From the NCBI RefSeq assembly GCF_900105415.1, contig NZ_FNSM01000001.1:5109501-5173500 (forward strand): 64,000 nt of DNA, given 5' to 3'. This document shows positions 1 to 7,768 of this stretch, piece after piece. Below the pieces are notes generated by a model, which worked only from the letters and a program-made list of their open reading frames with translations, did not search any database and was not told the DNA's origin. The first letter of the stretch is position 1, and the number at the start of each line of letters is the position of its first letter. Source of the DNA: Streptomyces sp. TLI_105 (GTDB lineage Bacteria > Actinomycetota > Actinomycetes > Streptomycetales > Streptomycetaceae). Position numbers and translations under genes: made by a program.

Positions 1-1401
1 ATGACGGTCAGGCTGGAGGTTCCCGCCAGCGGAACCGCGGTCTCCCAGCTCACCACGGCGGTGGAGTCCCACGGCGGATCCGTCACCGGCCTCGACGTGA
101 CCGCCTCCGGCCACGAGAAGCTCCGCATCGACGTCACCATCGCCGCCACCTCCACCGCGCACGCCGACGAGATCGTCGAGCAGCTGCGCGGCATCGAGGG
201 CGTCGTCCTGGGCAAGGTCTCGGACCGTACGTTCCTCATGCACCTCGGCGGCAAGATCGAGATGGCGTCGAAGCACCCCATCCGCAACCGTGACGACCTC
301 TCGATGATCTACACCCCGGGCGTCGCCCGCGTGTGCATGGCGATCGCCGAGAACCCCGAGGACGCGCGCCGCCTCACCATCAAGCGCAACTCCGTCGCGG
401 TCGTCACCGACGGCTCCGCCGTCCTCGGCCTCGGCAACATCGGCCCCATGGCCTCGCTGCCCGTCATGGAGGGCAAGGCCGCCCTCTTCAAGCGCTTCGC
501 CGGCATCGACGCCTGGCCGATCTGCCTCGACACCCAGGACACCGACGAGATCGTCGCGATCGTCAAGGCGATCGCCCCCGGCTTCGCGGGCATCAACCTG
601 GAGGACATCTCCGCGCCCCGCTGCTTCGAGATCGAGGCCCGGCTGCGCGAGGCCCTCGACATCCCCGTCTTCCACGACGACCAGCACGGCACCGCCATCG
701 TCGTCCTCGCCGCCCTCACCAACGCGCTGCGCGTGGTCGGCAAGGGCATCGGCGACGTCCGGGTCGTCATGTCCGGCGCCGGCGCCGCCGGCACGGCCAT
801 CCTCAAGCTGCTGATCGCGGCGGGCGTGAAGCACGCCGTCGTCGCCGACATCCACGGTGTCGTCCACGCGGGCCGCGAGGACCTCGTCGACGCCGCGCCC
901 GGCACCCCGCTGCGCTGGATCGCCGACAACACCAACCCGGAGGGCGTCACCGGCACCCTCAAGCAGGCCGTCGTGGGCGCGGACGTCTTCATCGGCGTCT
1001 CGGCCCCGAACCTGCTGGGCGCGGAGGACGTCGCCGCCATGGCGGAGGGCGCCATCGTGTTCGCGCTCGCGAACCCCGACCCGGAGGTCGACCCGGCCGC
1101 CGCGCGGCAGACCGCCGCCGTCGTCGCCACCGGCCGCTCGGACTTCCCGAACCAGATCAACAACGTGCTGGTCTTCCCGGGCGTCTTCCGCGGTCTGCTC
1201 GACGCCCAGTCCCGTACGGTCAACACGGAGATGATGCTGGCGGCGGCCTCCGCCCTCGCCGACGTGGTCACCGAGGACGAGCTGAACCCGAACTACATCA
1301 TCCCGTCGGTCTTCAACGACAAGGTCGCGGGCGCGGTCGCCGGCGCGGTCCGGAACGCGGCGAAGACCGCGGGCGCCGGCACGGCGCCGAGCGGCCGCTG
1401 A
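1..1401 (+). CDS. NAD(P)-dependent malic enzyme, ACT-domain type (5' end at window edge)
   Basis: Oxidative decarboxylation of malate to pyruvate in the cytoplasm, linking the TCA cycle to pyruvate and NAD(P)H supply. The first ~75 residues form an ACT-like domain, followed by the malic catalytic half (GSAVLGLGNIGP near 135, NLEDISAPRCFEIE near 200, FHDDQHGTA near 225) and a Rossmann NAD-binding half with GAGAAGTAI. At 466 residues it is close to the usual bacterial length. The frame opens at base 1 with ATG, so the true start may lie a few codons upstream; I remember Streptomyces orthologues starting slightly earlier. The ACT domain suggests allosteric control by a small ligand (inference). 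The 3' end is complete and followed by a hairpin. Confidence 0.93.
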   Translation: MTVRLEVPASGTAVSQLTTAVESHGGSVTGLDVTASGHEKLRIDVTIAATSTAHADEIVEQLRGIEGVVLGKVSDRTFLMHLGGKIEMASKHPIRNRDDLSMIYTPGVARVCMAIAENPEDARRLTIKRNSVAVVTDGSAVLGLGNIGPMASLPVMEGKAALFKRFAGIDAWPICLDTQDTDEIVAIVKAIAPGFAGINLEDISAPRCFEIEARLREALDIPVFHDDQHGTAIVVLAALTNALRVVGKGIGDVRVVMSGAGAAGTAILKLLIAAGVKHAVVADIHGVVHAGREDLVDAAPGTPLRWIADNTNPEGVTGTLKQAVVGADVFIGVSAPNLLGAEDVAAMAEGAIVFALANPDPEVDPAAARQTAAVVATGRSDFPNQINNVLVFPGVFRGLLDAQSRTVNTEMMLAAASALADVVTEDELNPNYIIPSVFNDKVAGAVAGAVRNAAKTAGAGTAPSGR

Positions 1402-1416
1402 CGGCGCGTCGCGATT

Positions 1417-1461
1417 CGCGGAGCCGTAAACCCGCCTTTAGGGTGGCTTTTCGGCTCCGCG
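1417..1461 (+). terminator. Terminator hairpin after malic enzyme
   Basis: CGCGGAGCCG (1417-1426) pairs exactly with CGGCTCCGCG (1452-1461), with a smaller ACCC/GGGT stem inside the loop. It begins 16 bp after the malic enzyme stop and is followed by a short T-rich run. Confidence 0.7.
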
Positions 1462-1713
1462 CGGTTTTCGTGGTGTCGACACAACGTCACCACCACGGGA
1501 CTCCGGCGCTTTTCGTGTGACCCGAGGGGGTGCCGGATTGGCGTTCCCGCCGCTGGTGGGGGCAGGATGCGTGTTTGGGCGCGAGGGTCTGTCGTTTGAC
1601 CCGGGTCCGGGGACTGTCCGAGGGCCCTGGCAGCATCGGCTTCGCTGTACCCAATCGCGCGGCTTCCGCCGCGTGGCACGCCTCACAGGCAAGAAGAACA
1701 CGGGAGTAACAAC
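1462..1713 (+). promoter_or_regulatory. Leader/promoter region of hupA
   Basis: A 250-bp gap with no supported ORF. TTGACC at 1596-1601 is a possible -35 box, but I do not see a convincing -10 at 17-18 bp. The ribosome-binding site GGGAG lies at 1702-1706, 7 bp before the hupA ATG. The long gap fits a highly expressed gene with its own upstream control region. Confidence 0.4.
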
Positions 1714-1995
1714 ATGAACCGCAGTGAGCTGGTGGCCGCCCTGGCCGACCGCGCCGAGGTGACCCGCAAGGACGCCGACGCCGTGCTGGCCGCTCTCGCC
1801 GAGACCGTCGGTGAGGTCGTCGCCAAGGGTGACGAGAAGGTCACCATCCCCGGCTTCCTGACCTTCGAGCGCACCCACCGTGCCGCTCGCACCGCTCGTA
1901 ACCCGCAGACCGGCGACCCGATCGACATCCCGGCCGGCTACAGCGTGAAGGTCTCCGCGGGCTCGAAGCTCAAGGAAGCCGCCAAGGGCAAGTAA
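1714..1995 (+). CDS. hupA: HU-family nucleoid protein
   Basis: Small basic DNA-bending protein of the HU/IHF family, 93 residues, the normal length of a vegetative HU. It starts MNRSELVAALADRAEVT and ends in a short lysine-rich tail (SKLKEAAKGK). The arm region RNPQTGDPIDIPAGYSVKV is the conserved HU DNA-binding beta arm. Streptomyces also have a second HU (HupS) with a long lysine-rich C-terminal tail; that tail is absent, so this is the short HupA type. ATG with GGGAG at good spacing sets the start. The neighbours (malic enzyme before, murA convergent after) match the known hupA locus. Confidence 0.93.
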   Translation: MNRSELVAALADRAEVTRKDADAVLAALAETVGEVVAKGDEKVTIPGFLTFERTHRAARTARNPQTGDPIDIPAGYSVKVSAGSKLKEAAKGK

Positions 1996-2013
1996 GGCGG
2001 CCTGTAGGCGCAG

Positions 2014-2050
2014 AAAGGGCGGCCACCCTGTCAGGGGGTGGCCGCCCTTT
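2014..2050 (+). terminator. Rho-independent-type terminator of hupA
   Basis: AAAGGGCGGCCACCC (2014-2028) pairs perfectly with GGGTGGCCGCCCTTT (2036-2050) around a 7-nt loop, starting 18 bp after the hupA stop. The A-tract/T-tract ends allow function on either strand. Confidence 0.9.
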
Positions 2051-2063
2051 CGTTCGTGCGTGT

Positions 2064-2119
2064 ACGGGCCCGTGAGGGCCCGTGGCGCCTTACGGGGCCC
2101 CGCACCTGGCGGGGCCCCG
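2064..2119. terminator. Two stacked hairpins between convergent hupA and murA
   Basis: ACGGGCCC (2064-2071)/GGGCCCGT (2076-2083) and CGGGGCCCCGC (2093-2103)/GCGGGGCCCCG (2109-2119) are perfect stems with 4-5 nt loops. With the hupA terminator they make three consecutive hairpins in the convergent gap. Confidence 0.55.
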
Positions 2120-2161
2120 CGAGCCGGTCGGATCGGCGCGTCGTCCAGCTCGACCTTCGAA

Positions 2162-2227
2162 CCGGGTCAGACCAGCGCGCTGCCCGGCAGCTCGACCTTC
2201 GCGCCGAGCTCGACGAGCTTCTCCATG
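2162..2227 (-). repeat. Duplicate of the murA 3' end (66 bp, exact)
   Basis: Bases 2162-2227 are identical to 2300-2365, which encode the last 20 codons and stop of murA. The copy lies downstream of the murA stop on the same strand, at an offset of 138 bp. A 14-bp fragment of the same sequence occurs again at 2146-2159. It is a non-coding remnant of a local tandem duplication. Confidence 0.9.
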
Positions 2228-2299
2228 CTGTGTCCGCCCGGGGGATGACCCCCGGACCCCCAGCAAGAGGGCGCCGGGGGTGCCGGCGGGTTGTGAGTG

Positions 2300-2365
2300 C
2301 CGGGTCAGACCAGCGCGCTGCCCGGCAGCTCGACCTTCGCGCCGAGCTCGACGAGCTTCTCCATG
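2300..2365 (-). repeat. Parent copy of the 66-bp murA 3'-end repeat
   Basis: The in-gene copy; 2300-2304 lie just past the stop and 2305-2365 are coding. The 72-bp spacer between the copies contains CCGGGGG ATGA CCCCCGG (near 2238-2255), a hairpin that may end the murA transcript. Confidence 0.9.
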
Positions 2366-3645
2366 AAGTTCTCGTAGCCGCGGTTGATCAGGTCGATGCC
2401 GTGGACCCGGGAGGTGCCCTGGGCCGCCAGCGCCGCGATCAGGTACGAGAAGCCGCCGCGCAGGTCGGGGATGACCAGGTCGGCGCCCTGGAGCTTCGTC
2501 GGGCCGGACACGACCGCGGAGTGCAGGAAGTTCCGCTGGCCGAAGCGGCAGTCGGAGCCGCCCAGGCACTCGCGGTACAGCTGGATGTGCGCACCCATCT
2601 GGTTCAGCGCGGAGGTGAACCCGAGCCGGGACTCGTACACCGTCTCGTGGACGATGGAGAGGCCGGAGGCCTGCGTCAGGGCCACGACCAGCGGCTGCTG
2701 CCAGTCCGTCTGGAAGCCGGGGTGCACGTCCGTCTCCAGGTGGATCGCGTTGAGCGAGCCGCCCGGGTGCCAGAAGCGGATGCCCTCGTCGTCGATCTCG
2801 AAGGCGCCGCCGACCTTCCGGTACGTGTTGAGGAAGGTCATCATCGAGCGCTGCTGGGCGCCGCGCACGTAGATGTTGCCCTCGGTGGCCAGGGCCGCCG
2901 ACGCCCAGGAGGCCGCCTCCAGGCGGTCCGGGAGCGCCCGGTGGGTGTAGCCGTCGAGGCGGTCGACACCGGTGATCCGGATGGTCCGGTCGGTGTCCAT
3001 GGAGATGATCGCGCCCATCTTCTGCAGGACGCAGATCAGGTCCTCGATCTCGGGCTCCACGGCCGCGTTCGACAGCTCGGTGACGCCCTCCGCGAGGACC
3101 GCCGTGAGCAGCACCTGCTCGGTCGAGCCGACCGAGGGGTACGGGAGGCGGATCTTGCAACCGCGAAGGCGCTGCGGGGCCTCCAGGTACTGCCCGTCCG
3201 CCCGCTTCTCGATGGTGGCGCCGAACTGGCGCAGCACGTCGAAGTGGAAGTCGATGGGCCGGCCGCCGATGTCGCAGCCGCCCAGACCCGGGATGAAGGC
3301 GTGGCCGAGGCGGTGCAGCAGCGGGCCGCAGAAGAGGATCGGGATGCGCGACGAGCCGGCGTGGGCATCGATGTCAGCGACGTTCGCGGACTCGACGTGC
3401 GTCGGGTCGAGGACGAGCTCGCCGGGCTCCTCGCCCGGGCGGACCGTCACTCCGTGCAGCTGGAGCAGCCCGCGGACCACGCGGACGTCACGGATGTCGG
3501 GAACGTTGCGCAGGCGGCTGGGGCCGCTGCCGAGCAGGGCGGCGACCATCGCCTTGGGCACGAGGTTCTTCGCGCCGCGGACGCGGATCTCGCCCTCCAG
3601 CGGGGTTCCGCCGTGGACAAGCAGGACATCGTCTGTGCCGGTCAT
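2305..3645 (-). CDS. murA: UDP-N-acetylglucosamine 1-carboxyvinyltransferase
   Basis: First committed step of peptidoglycan synthesis: transfer of enolpyruvate from PEP to UDP-GlcNAc. 446 residues with the EPSP-synthase-like repeat architecture; the N-terminal GGTPLEGEIRVRGAKN carries the conserved substrate lysine and asparagine. Typical signatures follow: GSSRIPILFCGPLL, FHFDVLRQFGA, ALATEGNIYVRGAQQ and the C-terminal DLRGGFSYLIAALAA. The frame stays open far upstream on this strand, but homology begins at the ATG at 3645 (MTGTDDVLLVHGG), so the longer frame is a GC artefact. Cytoplasmic. It is convergent with hupA and divergent from the YqgE-like gene. A perfect copy of its last 20 codons lies just downstream. 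Confidence 0.96.
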   Translation of the reverse strand: MTGTDDVLLVHGGTPLEGEIRVRGAKNLVPKAMVAALLGSGPSRLRNVPDIRDVRVVRGLLQLHGVTVRPGEEPGELVLDPTHVESANVADIDAHAGSSRIPILFCGPLLHRLGHAFIPGLGGCDIGGRPIDFHFDVLRQFGATIEKRADGQYLEAPQRLRGCKIRLPYPSVGSTEQVLLTAVLAEGVTELSNAAVEPEIEDLICVLQKMGAIISMDTDRTIRITGVDRLDGYTHRALPDRLEAASWASAALATEGNIYVRGAQQRSMMTFLNTYRKVGGAFEIDDEGIRFWHPGGSLNAIHLETDVHPGFQTDWQQPLVVALTQASGLSIVHETVYESRLGFTSALNQMGAHIQLYRECLGGSDCRFGQRNFLHSAVVSGPTKLQGADLVIPDLRGGFSYLIAALAAQGTSRVHGIDLINRGYENFMEKLVELGAKVELPGSALV

Positions 3646-3924
3646 GAATCTCGCGTTCCGAAAGTGGGGTCCGACGGGTGGCCAGAGAAAAGGGTAAGGG
3701 CCCATGAGACCCCGATCGGGTGCCTCATGGGGCCTGTCAGATGTAATGAATTCGGCACAACACCCTCTGTTCCCGTGATCTTGCGGAGCGTCACCGTCCG
3801 CTTGTCCTCGCGGTGTGACCCGGCTCCGCGGCCCCGTCCGTCCTGAACTGCGGTGGGGGCCCGCCTTCCCGCCATCCGGCCCGACAACCCCCGCGAACGC
3901 CGAAGATGCGGGATCATGTGTCGC
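3646..3924. other. Divergent promoter gap murA / YqgE-like gene
   Basis: A 279-bp gap of relatively low GC for this window. It holds an imperfect inverted repeat, GGGCCCATGAG (3698-3708) and CTCATGGGGCC (3724-3734). No convincing -10/-35 pair was picked out. Confidence 0.35.
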
Positions 3925-4485
3925 ATGACCGAGGTGTCCTCGCTCACAGGACGGCTGCTCGTGGCCACCCCCGCGCTGGCGGATCCGAATTTCGACCGCG
4001 CGGTGGTCCTGCTGCTCGACCACGACGACGAGGGCTCGCTCGGCGTCGTCCTCAACCGGCCCACACCGGTCACCGTCGGCGACATCCTCGCCCCCTGGGC
4101 CGCCCTCGCCGGCGAACCGGGCGTCGTCTTCCAGGGCGGCCCCGTCTCCCTCGACGCGGCCCTCGGCGTGGCGGTGATCCCCGGCGACGAGGGCCCGCTC
4201 GGCTGGCGGCGGGTGTACGGCGCGATCGGCCTGGTCGACCTGGAGGCCCCGCCCGAACTGCTCGGACCGGCCCTCGGCTCGCTGCGGATCTTCGCGGGGT
4301 ACGCGGGCTGGGGCCCCGGCCAGCTGGAGACCGAGCTCGGCGACGGCGCCTGGTACGTGGTCGAGTCGGAGCCCGGCGACGTCTCCTCGCCGCACCCCGA
4401 GACGCTCTGGCGCCAGGTGCTGCGACGGCAGCGCGGCGAACTCGCGATGATCGCCACGTACCCCGACGACCCGTCCCTCAACTGA
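3925..4485 (+). CDS. YqgE/AlgH family (DUF179) protein
   Basis: 186-residue cytoplasmic protein of the YqgE/AlgH family, whose biochemical role is unsettled. It begins MTEVSSLTGRLLVATPALADPNFDRAVVLL with the family hallmarks (LLVATP near the start, GVVLNRPT, FQGGPVS, and FAGYAGWGPGQLE in the second half) and ends AMIATYPDDPSLN. Two in-frame ATGs (3916 and 3925) are possible; 3925 starts the conserved sequence. There is no clear ribosome-binding site. It is followed 30 bp later by a small zinc-binding-like gene with its own -10 box. Confidence 0.88.
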   Translation: MTEVSSLTGRLLVATPALADPNFDRAVVLLLDHDDEGSLGVVLNRPTPVTVGDILAPWAALAGEPGVVFQGGPVSLDAALGVAVIPGDEGPLGWRRVYGAIGLVDLEAPPELLGPALGSLRIFAGYAGWGPGQLETELGDGAWYVVESEPGDVSSPHPETLWRQVLRRQRGELAMIATYPDDPSLN

Positions 4486-4501
4486 GGCCCCGGGCTTTCA
4501 G

Positions 4502-4507
4502 TACCCT
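4502..4507 (+). promoter_or_regulatory. -10 box for the DUF3039 gene
   Basis: TACCCT lies 8 bp before the ATG at 4516, an arrangement that would give a leaderless or nearly leaderless mRNA. No good -35 match is seen. Confidence 0.4.
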
Positions 4508-4515
4508 TGGCGGTT

Positions 4516-4803
4516 ATGAGCACTCTCGAGCCCGAGCGCGGGGCAGGTACGGGAACCCTCGTCGAGCCGACGCCGCAGGTGTCCCACGGTGACGGCGACC
4601 ACGAGCGCTACGCCCACTACGTCCAGAAGGACAAGATCATGGCGAGCGCCCTGGACGGCACGCCCGTCGTGGCGCTGTGCGGAAAGGTCTGGGTGCCGGG
4701 GCGCGACCCCAAGAAGTACCCGGTCTGTCCGATGTGCAAGGAGATCTACGACTCCATGGGCGCCGGCGGTGGCGACAAGGACAAGGGCGGCAAGGACAAG
4801 TAG
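4516..4803 (+). CDS. DUF3039 family protein
   Basis: 95-residue small acidic/charged protein of an actinobacterial family of unknown function. The core contains a cysteine (VVALCGKVWVPGRDP) and a CPMC knuckle (KKYPVCPMCKEIYDSM), which together could bind a metal such as zinc. The tail is a low-complexity run of glycine, lysine and aspartate. A TTG 9 bp upstream is in frame, but the ATG at 4516 matches the family start and is preceded by a -10 box. A very strong hairpin follows the stop. No enzymatic role can be assigned. Confidence 0.85.
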   Translation: MSTLEPERGAGTGTLVEPTPQVSHGDGDHERYAHYVQKDKIMASALDGTPVVALCGKVWVPGRDPKKYPVCPMCKEIYDSMGAGGGDKDKGGKDK

Positions 4804-4833
4804 CGCGGCCCGACGTCGGGGTGACCCTTCCGC

Positions 4834-4873
4834 GGCCCCCGTCGTGCGCACTCCGGTGCGCACGACGGGGGCC
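4834..4873. terminator. Strong terminator hairpin
   Basis: A perfect 18-bp stem, GGCCCCCGTCGTGCGCAC (4834-4851) with GTGCGCACGACGGGGGCC (4856-4873), and a 4-nt loop (TCCG), starting 30 bp after the DUF3039 stop. Confidence 0.85.
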
Positions 4874-5021
4874 GTTTCGCGTTCCGGGGGCAGGAGCTTC
4901 TGCTGGGCGAAGCGGTCGAGACCTCTTGTCGGCCCGCCCGGGGCGCCCCTAGTCTCACGCCTGTTGTGCGGTGCGAAACGCTCATTGCGCATGATGCAAC
5001 GGATGTGTGAGGACTGACGCG

Positions 5022-6668
5022 ATGACCCTCCCCCCGGACCTGATCCCGGCCCCCCTGTCCGCCGAGTGCCGGAGCGGTGCCCCGGCCCGCCGCCCGCTCG
5101 ACGGGCGGACCACGCTCGACGCGGGCCCCGGCACCGAGACCGCCGCCCGCTGGATCCGCGCCGCGCTCGGCGCCGCCACCGGGCTGCCGCTCGCCGACGG
5201 CGCCGGGCCGCACGCGATCCGGCTGCGGATCACCGAGGGGACGGCCGGGGGACGCGGCCCGGAGGCGTACCGCCTGACCACCGAGGACCCGGACGCCGCC
5301 GTCGTCATCGAGGGCGGCGGCCCCGCCGGGGTCTTCTGGGGCGCCCAGACCCTCCGTCAGCTCCTCGGCCCCGACGCGTACCGCAAGGCGCCCGTACGGC
5401 GGGACGGGACCTGGGAGCTGCCGTGCACCACGGTCGAGGACGCCCCCCGCTTCGGCTGGCGCGGGCTGCTGCTCGACGTCTCCCGGCACTTCCTGCCCAA
5501 GGACGACGTCCTGCGGTACCTCGACCTGCTCGCCGCCCACAAGCTGAACGTCCTCCACCTCCACCTCACCGACGACCAGGGCTGGCGCGTCGAGATCGAG
5601 CGCCACCCGAAGCTCACCGAGGTCGGCGCCTGGCGGGCCCGCACCAAGTGGGGACACCGGGCCTCACCGCTCTGGACGGAGACCCCGCACGGCGGCTTCT
5701 ACACCCGGGACGACATCCGCGAGATCGTCGCGTACGCCGCCGAGCGGCACATCACCGTCGTCCCCGAGATCGACCTCCCCGGCCACGCGCAGGCCGCCAT
5801 CGCCGCCTACCCCGAACTCGGCAACACCGACGTCGTCGACACCGCGGCCCTCACCGTCTGGGACACCTGGGGCGTCAGCCCCCACGTCCTCGCCCCGACC
5901 GAGGCCGTCCTGCGCTTCTACGAAGGCGTCTTCGAGGAGGTCCTCGACCTCTTCCCGTCCACCTTCGTCCACGTCGGCGGCGACGAGTGCCCCAAGGACC
6001 AGTGGAAGGCCTCCCCGACCGCCCAGGCCCGCATCGAGGAGCTGGGAGTGGGCGACGAGGACGGCCTCCAGTCCTGGATCATCCGCCACTTCGACCGCTG
6101 GCTCGCCGCCCGCGGCCGCCGCCTCATCGGCTGGGACGAGATCCTGGAGGGCGGCCTCGCCGAAGGGGCGGCCGTGTCGTCCTGGCGGGGGTACGCGGGC
6201 GGGATCGCCGCCGCCGAGGCCGGCCACGACGTCGTCATGTGCCCCGAACAGCACGTCTACCTCGACCACCGCCAGGCACCCGGCGAGGACGAGCCGATGC
6301 CCATCGGATACGTCCGCACCCTGGCGGACGTCTACCGCTTCGAGCCCGTCCCGCCCGGACTCGCCCCGGAGGCCGCCGCCCACATCATGGGAACCCAGGC
6401 CAACGTCTGGACGGAGGTCATGGAGAACCGCTCCCGCGTCGACTACCAGGTCTTCCCACGCCTCGCCGCCTTCGCCGAGGTCGCCTGGTCCGCGCTGCCC
6501 GCGCCGGAGGCGCGCGACCACGCCGGTTTCGAGCGCCGCATGCGCACCCACTACCGGCGCCTGGAAGCCCTCGGCGTCGACCACCGCCCGCCCGCCGGGC
6601 CCCGCCCCTGGCAGCGGCGCCCCGGGGTCCTCGGCCGCCCCTTGGAGGGCACACCCCCGAACGTGTGA
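5022..6668 (+). CDS. Beta-N-acetylhexosaminidase, GH20
   Basis: 548 residues. The N-terminal ~125 residues are the GH20b accessory domain; the TIM-barrel catalytic domain follows, starting about FGWRGLLLDVSRHFLP. Key sites are HLTDDQGWRVEIE and the catalytic Asp321-Glu322 pair in HVGGDECPKDQW, where Asp orients the substrate acetamido group and Glu is the general acid. The tryptophans of the -1 subsite are present (GWDEILEGG, QANVWTE). It removes terminal GlcNAc/GalNAc from chitooligosaccharides or wall fragments. No signal peptide is visible, so it is probably cytoplasmic. The ATG at 5022 follows GAGGA at 8 bp; a GTG at 5007 is also in frame. It connects functionally with the GlcNAc PTS genes at the far end of the window. 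Confidence 0.93.
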   Translation: MTLPPDLIPAPLSAECRSGAPARRPLDGRTTLDAGPGTETAARWIRAALGAATGLPLADGAGPHAIRLRITEGTAGGRGPEAYRLTTEDPDAAVVIEGGGPAGVFWGAQTLRQLLGPDAYRKAPVRRDGTWELPCTTVEDAPRFGWRGLLLDVSRHFLPKDDVLRYLDLLAAHKLNVLHLHLTDDQGWRVEIERHPKLTEVGAWRARTKWGHRASPLWTETPHGGFYTRDDIREIVAYAAERHITVVPEIDLPGHAQAAIAAYPELGNTDVVDTAALTVWDTWGVSPHVLAPTEAVLRFYEGVFEEVLDLFPSTFVHVGGDECPKDQWKASPTAQARIEELGVGDEDGLQSWIIRHFDRWLAARGRRLIGWDEILEGGLAEGAAVSSWRGYAGGIAAAEAGHDVVMCPEQHVYLDHRQAPGEDEPMPIGYVRTLADVYRFEPVPPGLAPEAAAHIMGTQANVWTEVMENRSRVDYQVFPRLAAFAEVAWSALPAPEARDHAGFERRMRTHYRRLEALGVDHRPPAGPRPWQRRPGVLGRPLEGTPPNV

Positions 6669-6892
6669 GAGACCCCTGTCCCCCCGTCACCCAAGAGCGG
6701 CGAAACGGAAGTCACCGTCGCAGCCGGGGCGTCCCGGACGGAACAGTCCTTCGCGGACCCTCGCTCCGGACTGCTCGGAAGATGTGCCAGAGTTGCCACG
6801 TCCGGCCTGTGAGCACGTACGGTACGCCCACACGCAGGCGCGACGGCCGGGCACAGTCGGGGACCACCGGGACACCGGGAAGGGGCAGCGGG

Positions 6893-7768
6893 TTGACCAC
6901 GCACGCACCACAAACAACGCAGTCCGTGACGCTGCCCGCCTCGCTCGACGAGGCCGTGGCAGCCCTCACGGCCATGCCGGCCGCCGTGCCCGTCGCCGGT
7001 GGCACCGACCTCATGGCGGCCGTCAACAAGGGCCAGCTCCGTCCCGCCGGACTCGTCGGCCTGAGCCGCATCAACGAGATCCGCGGCTGGCAGTACCAGG
7101 ACGGGCACGCCCTCCTCGGCGCGGGCCTCACCCACGCGCGCATGGGCCGCCCCGACTTCGCCGCCCTCATCCCGGCCCTCGCCGCCGCCTCCCGCGCGGC
7201 CGGACCGCCCCAGATCCGCAACGCGGGCACCCTCGGCGGCAACATCGTCACCGCCGCGCCCACCGGCGACTCGCTGCCCGTCCTCGCCGCCCTGGAGGCC
7301 GACCTCGTCGTCCTCGGCCCGCTCGGCAGCCGCGAGATCCCCGTCTCCCACCTCCTCGCGGGCCGCGACCTGCTCGCCCCCGGCGAACTCGTCGGCTTCG
7401 TCCGCGTCCCGCTGCTCCACGCCCCCCAGGTCTTCCTCAAGGCCACCGGCCGCACCGGCCCGGCCCGCGCCACCGCCTCCGTCGCCGTCGTCCTCGACCC
7501 GGCCCGGCGCGGCGTGCGCTGCGCCGTCGGCGCCGTCGCGCCCATGCCGCTGCGCCCCCTGGAGGCCGAGCGCTGGATCGCCTCGCTGGTGGACTGGGAC
7601 AACGACCGGGGGCTCGCGCCGGAGGCGCTCGCGGCGTTCGGCGAGTACGTCGCCGCCGCCTGCATCCCGGACCCGCCCGGCGACGAACAGTTGCCGCCGG
7701 CCGTACTGCACCTGCGGCGCACGGTCGCCGCACTCGCCCGACGGGCACTGGGGAGGGCACTGGCATGA
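6893..7768 (+). CDS. Molybdenum hydroxylase FAD-binding subunit (xanthine dehydrogenase family)
   Basis: 291 residues, the CoxM/XdhB-type FAD subunit. The FAD pyrophosphate motifs are visible: VPVAGGTDLMAAVNKG near residue 30 and IRNAGTLGGNIVTAAPTGD near 105. A C-terminal CO-dehydrogenase flavoprotein domain follows. The predicted start is TTG at 6893, chosen because GGAAGGGGCAG lies just upstream and homology starts there; no ATG/GTG is better placed. Its stop overlaps the ATG of the 2Fe-2S subunit gene (ATGA), so the three subunits are translationally coupled. The physiological substrate (xanthine, aldehyde or another heterocycle) cannot be told from sequence. A 224-bp gap without features precedes it. 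Confidence 0.9.
   Translation: MTTHAPQTTQSVTLPASLDEAVAALTAMPAAVPVAGGTDLMAAVNKGQLRPAGLVGLSRINEIRGWQYQDGHALLGAGLTHARMGRPDFAALIPALAAASRAAGPPQIRNAGTLGGNIVTAAPTGDSLPVLAALEADLVVLGPLGSREIPVSHLLAGRDLLAPGELVGFVRVPLLHAPQVFLKATGRTGPARATASVAVVLDPARRGVRCAVGAVAPMPLRPLEAERWIASLVDWDNDRGLAPEALAAFGEYVAAACIPDPPGDEQLPPAVLHLRRTVAALARRALGRALA

Noticed and set aside
3646..4395. murA extended to a 696-residue protein
   Set aside because: Upstream residues show no homology and overlap the YqgE-like gene in antisense; the ATG at 3645 starts the conserved MurA sequence.
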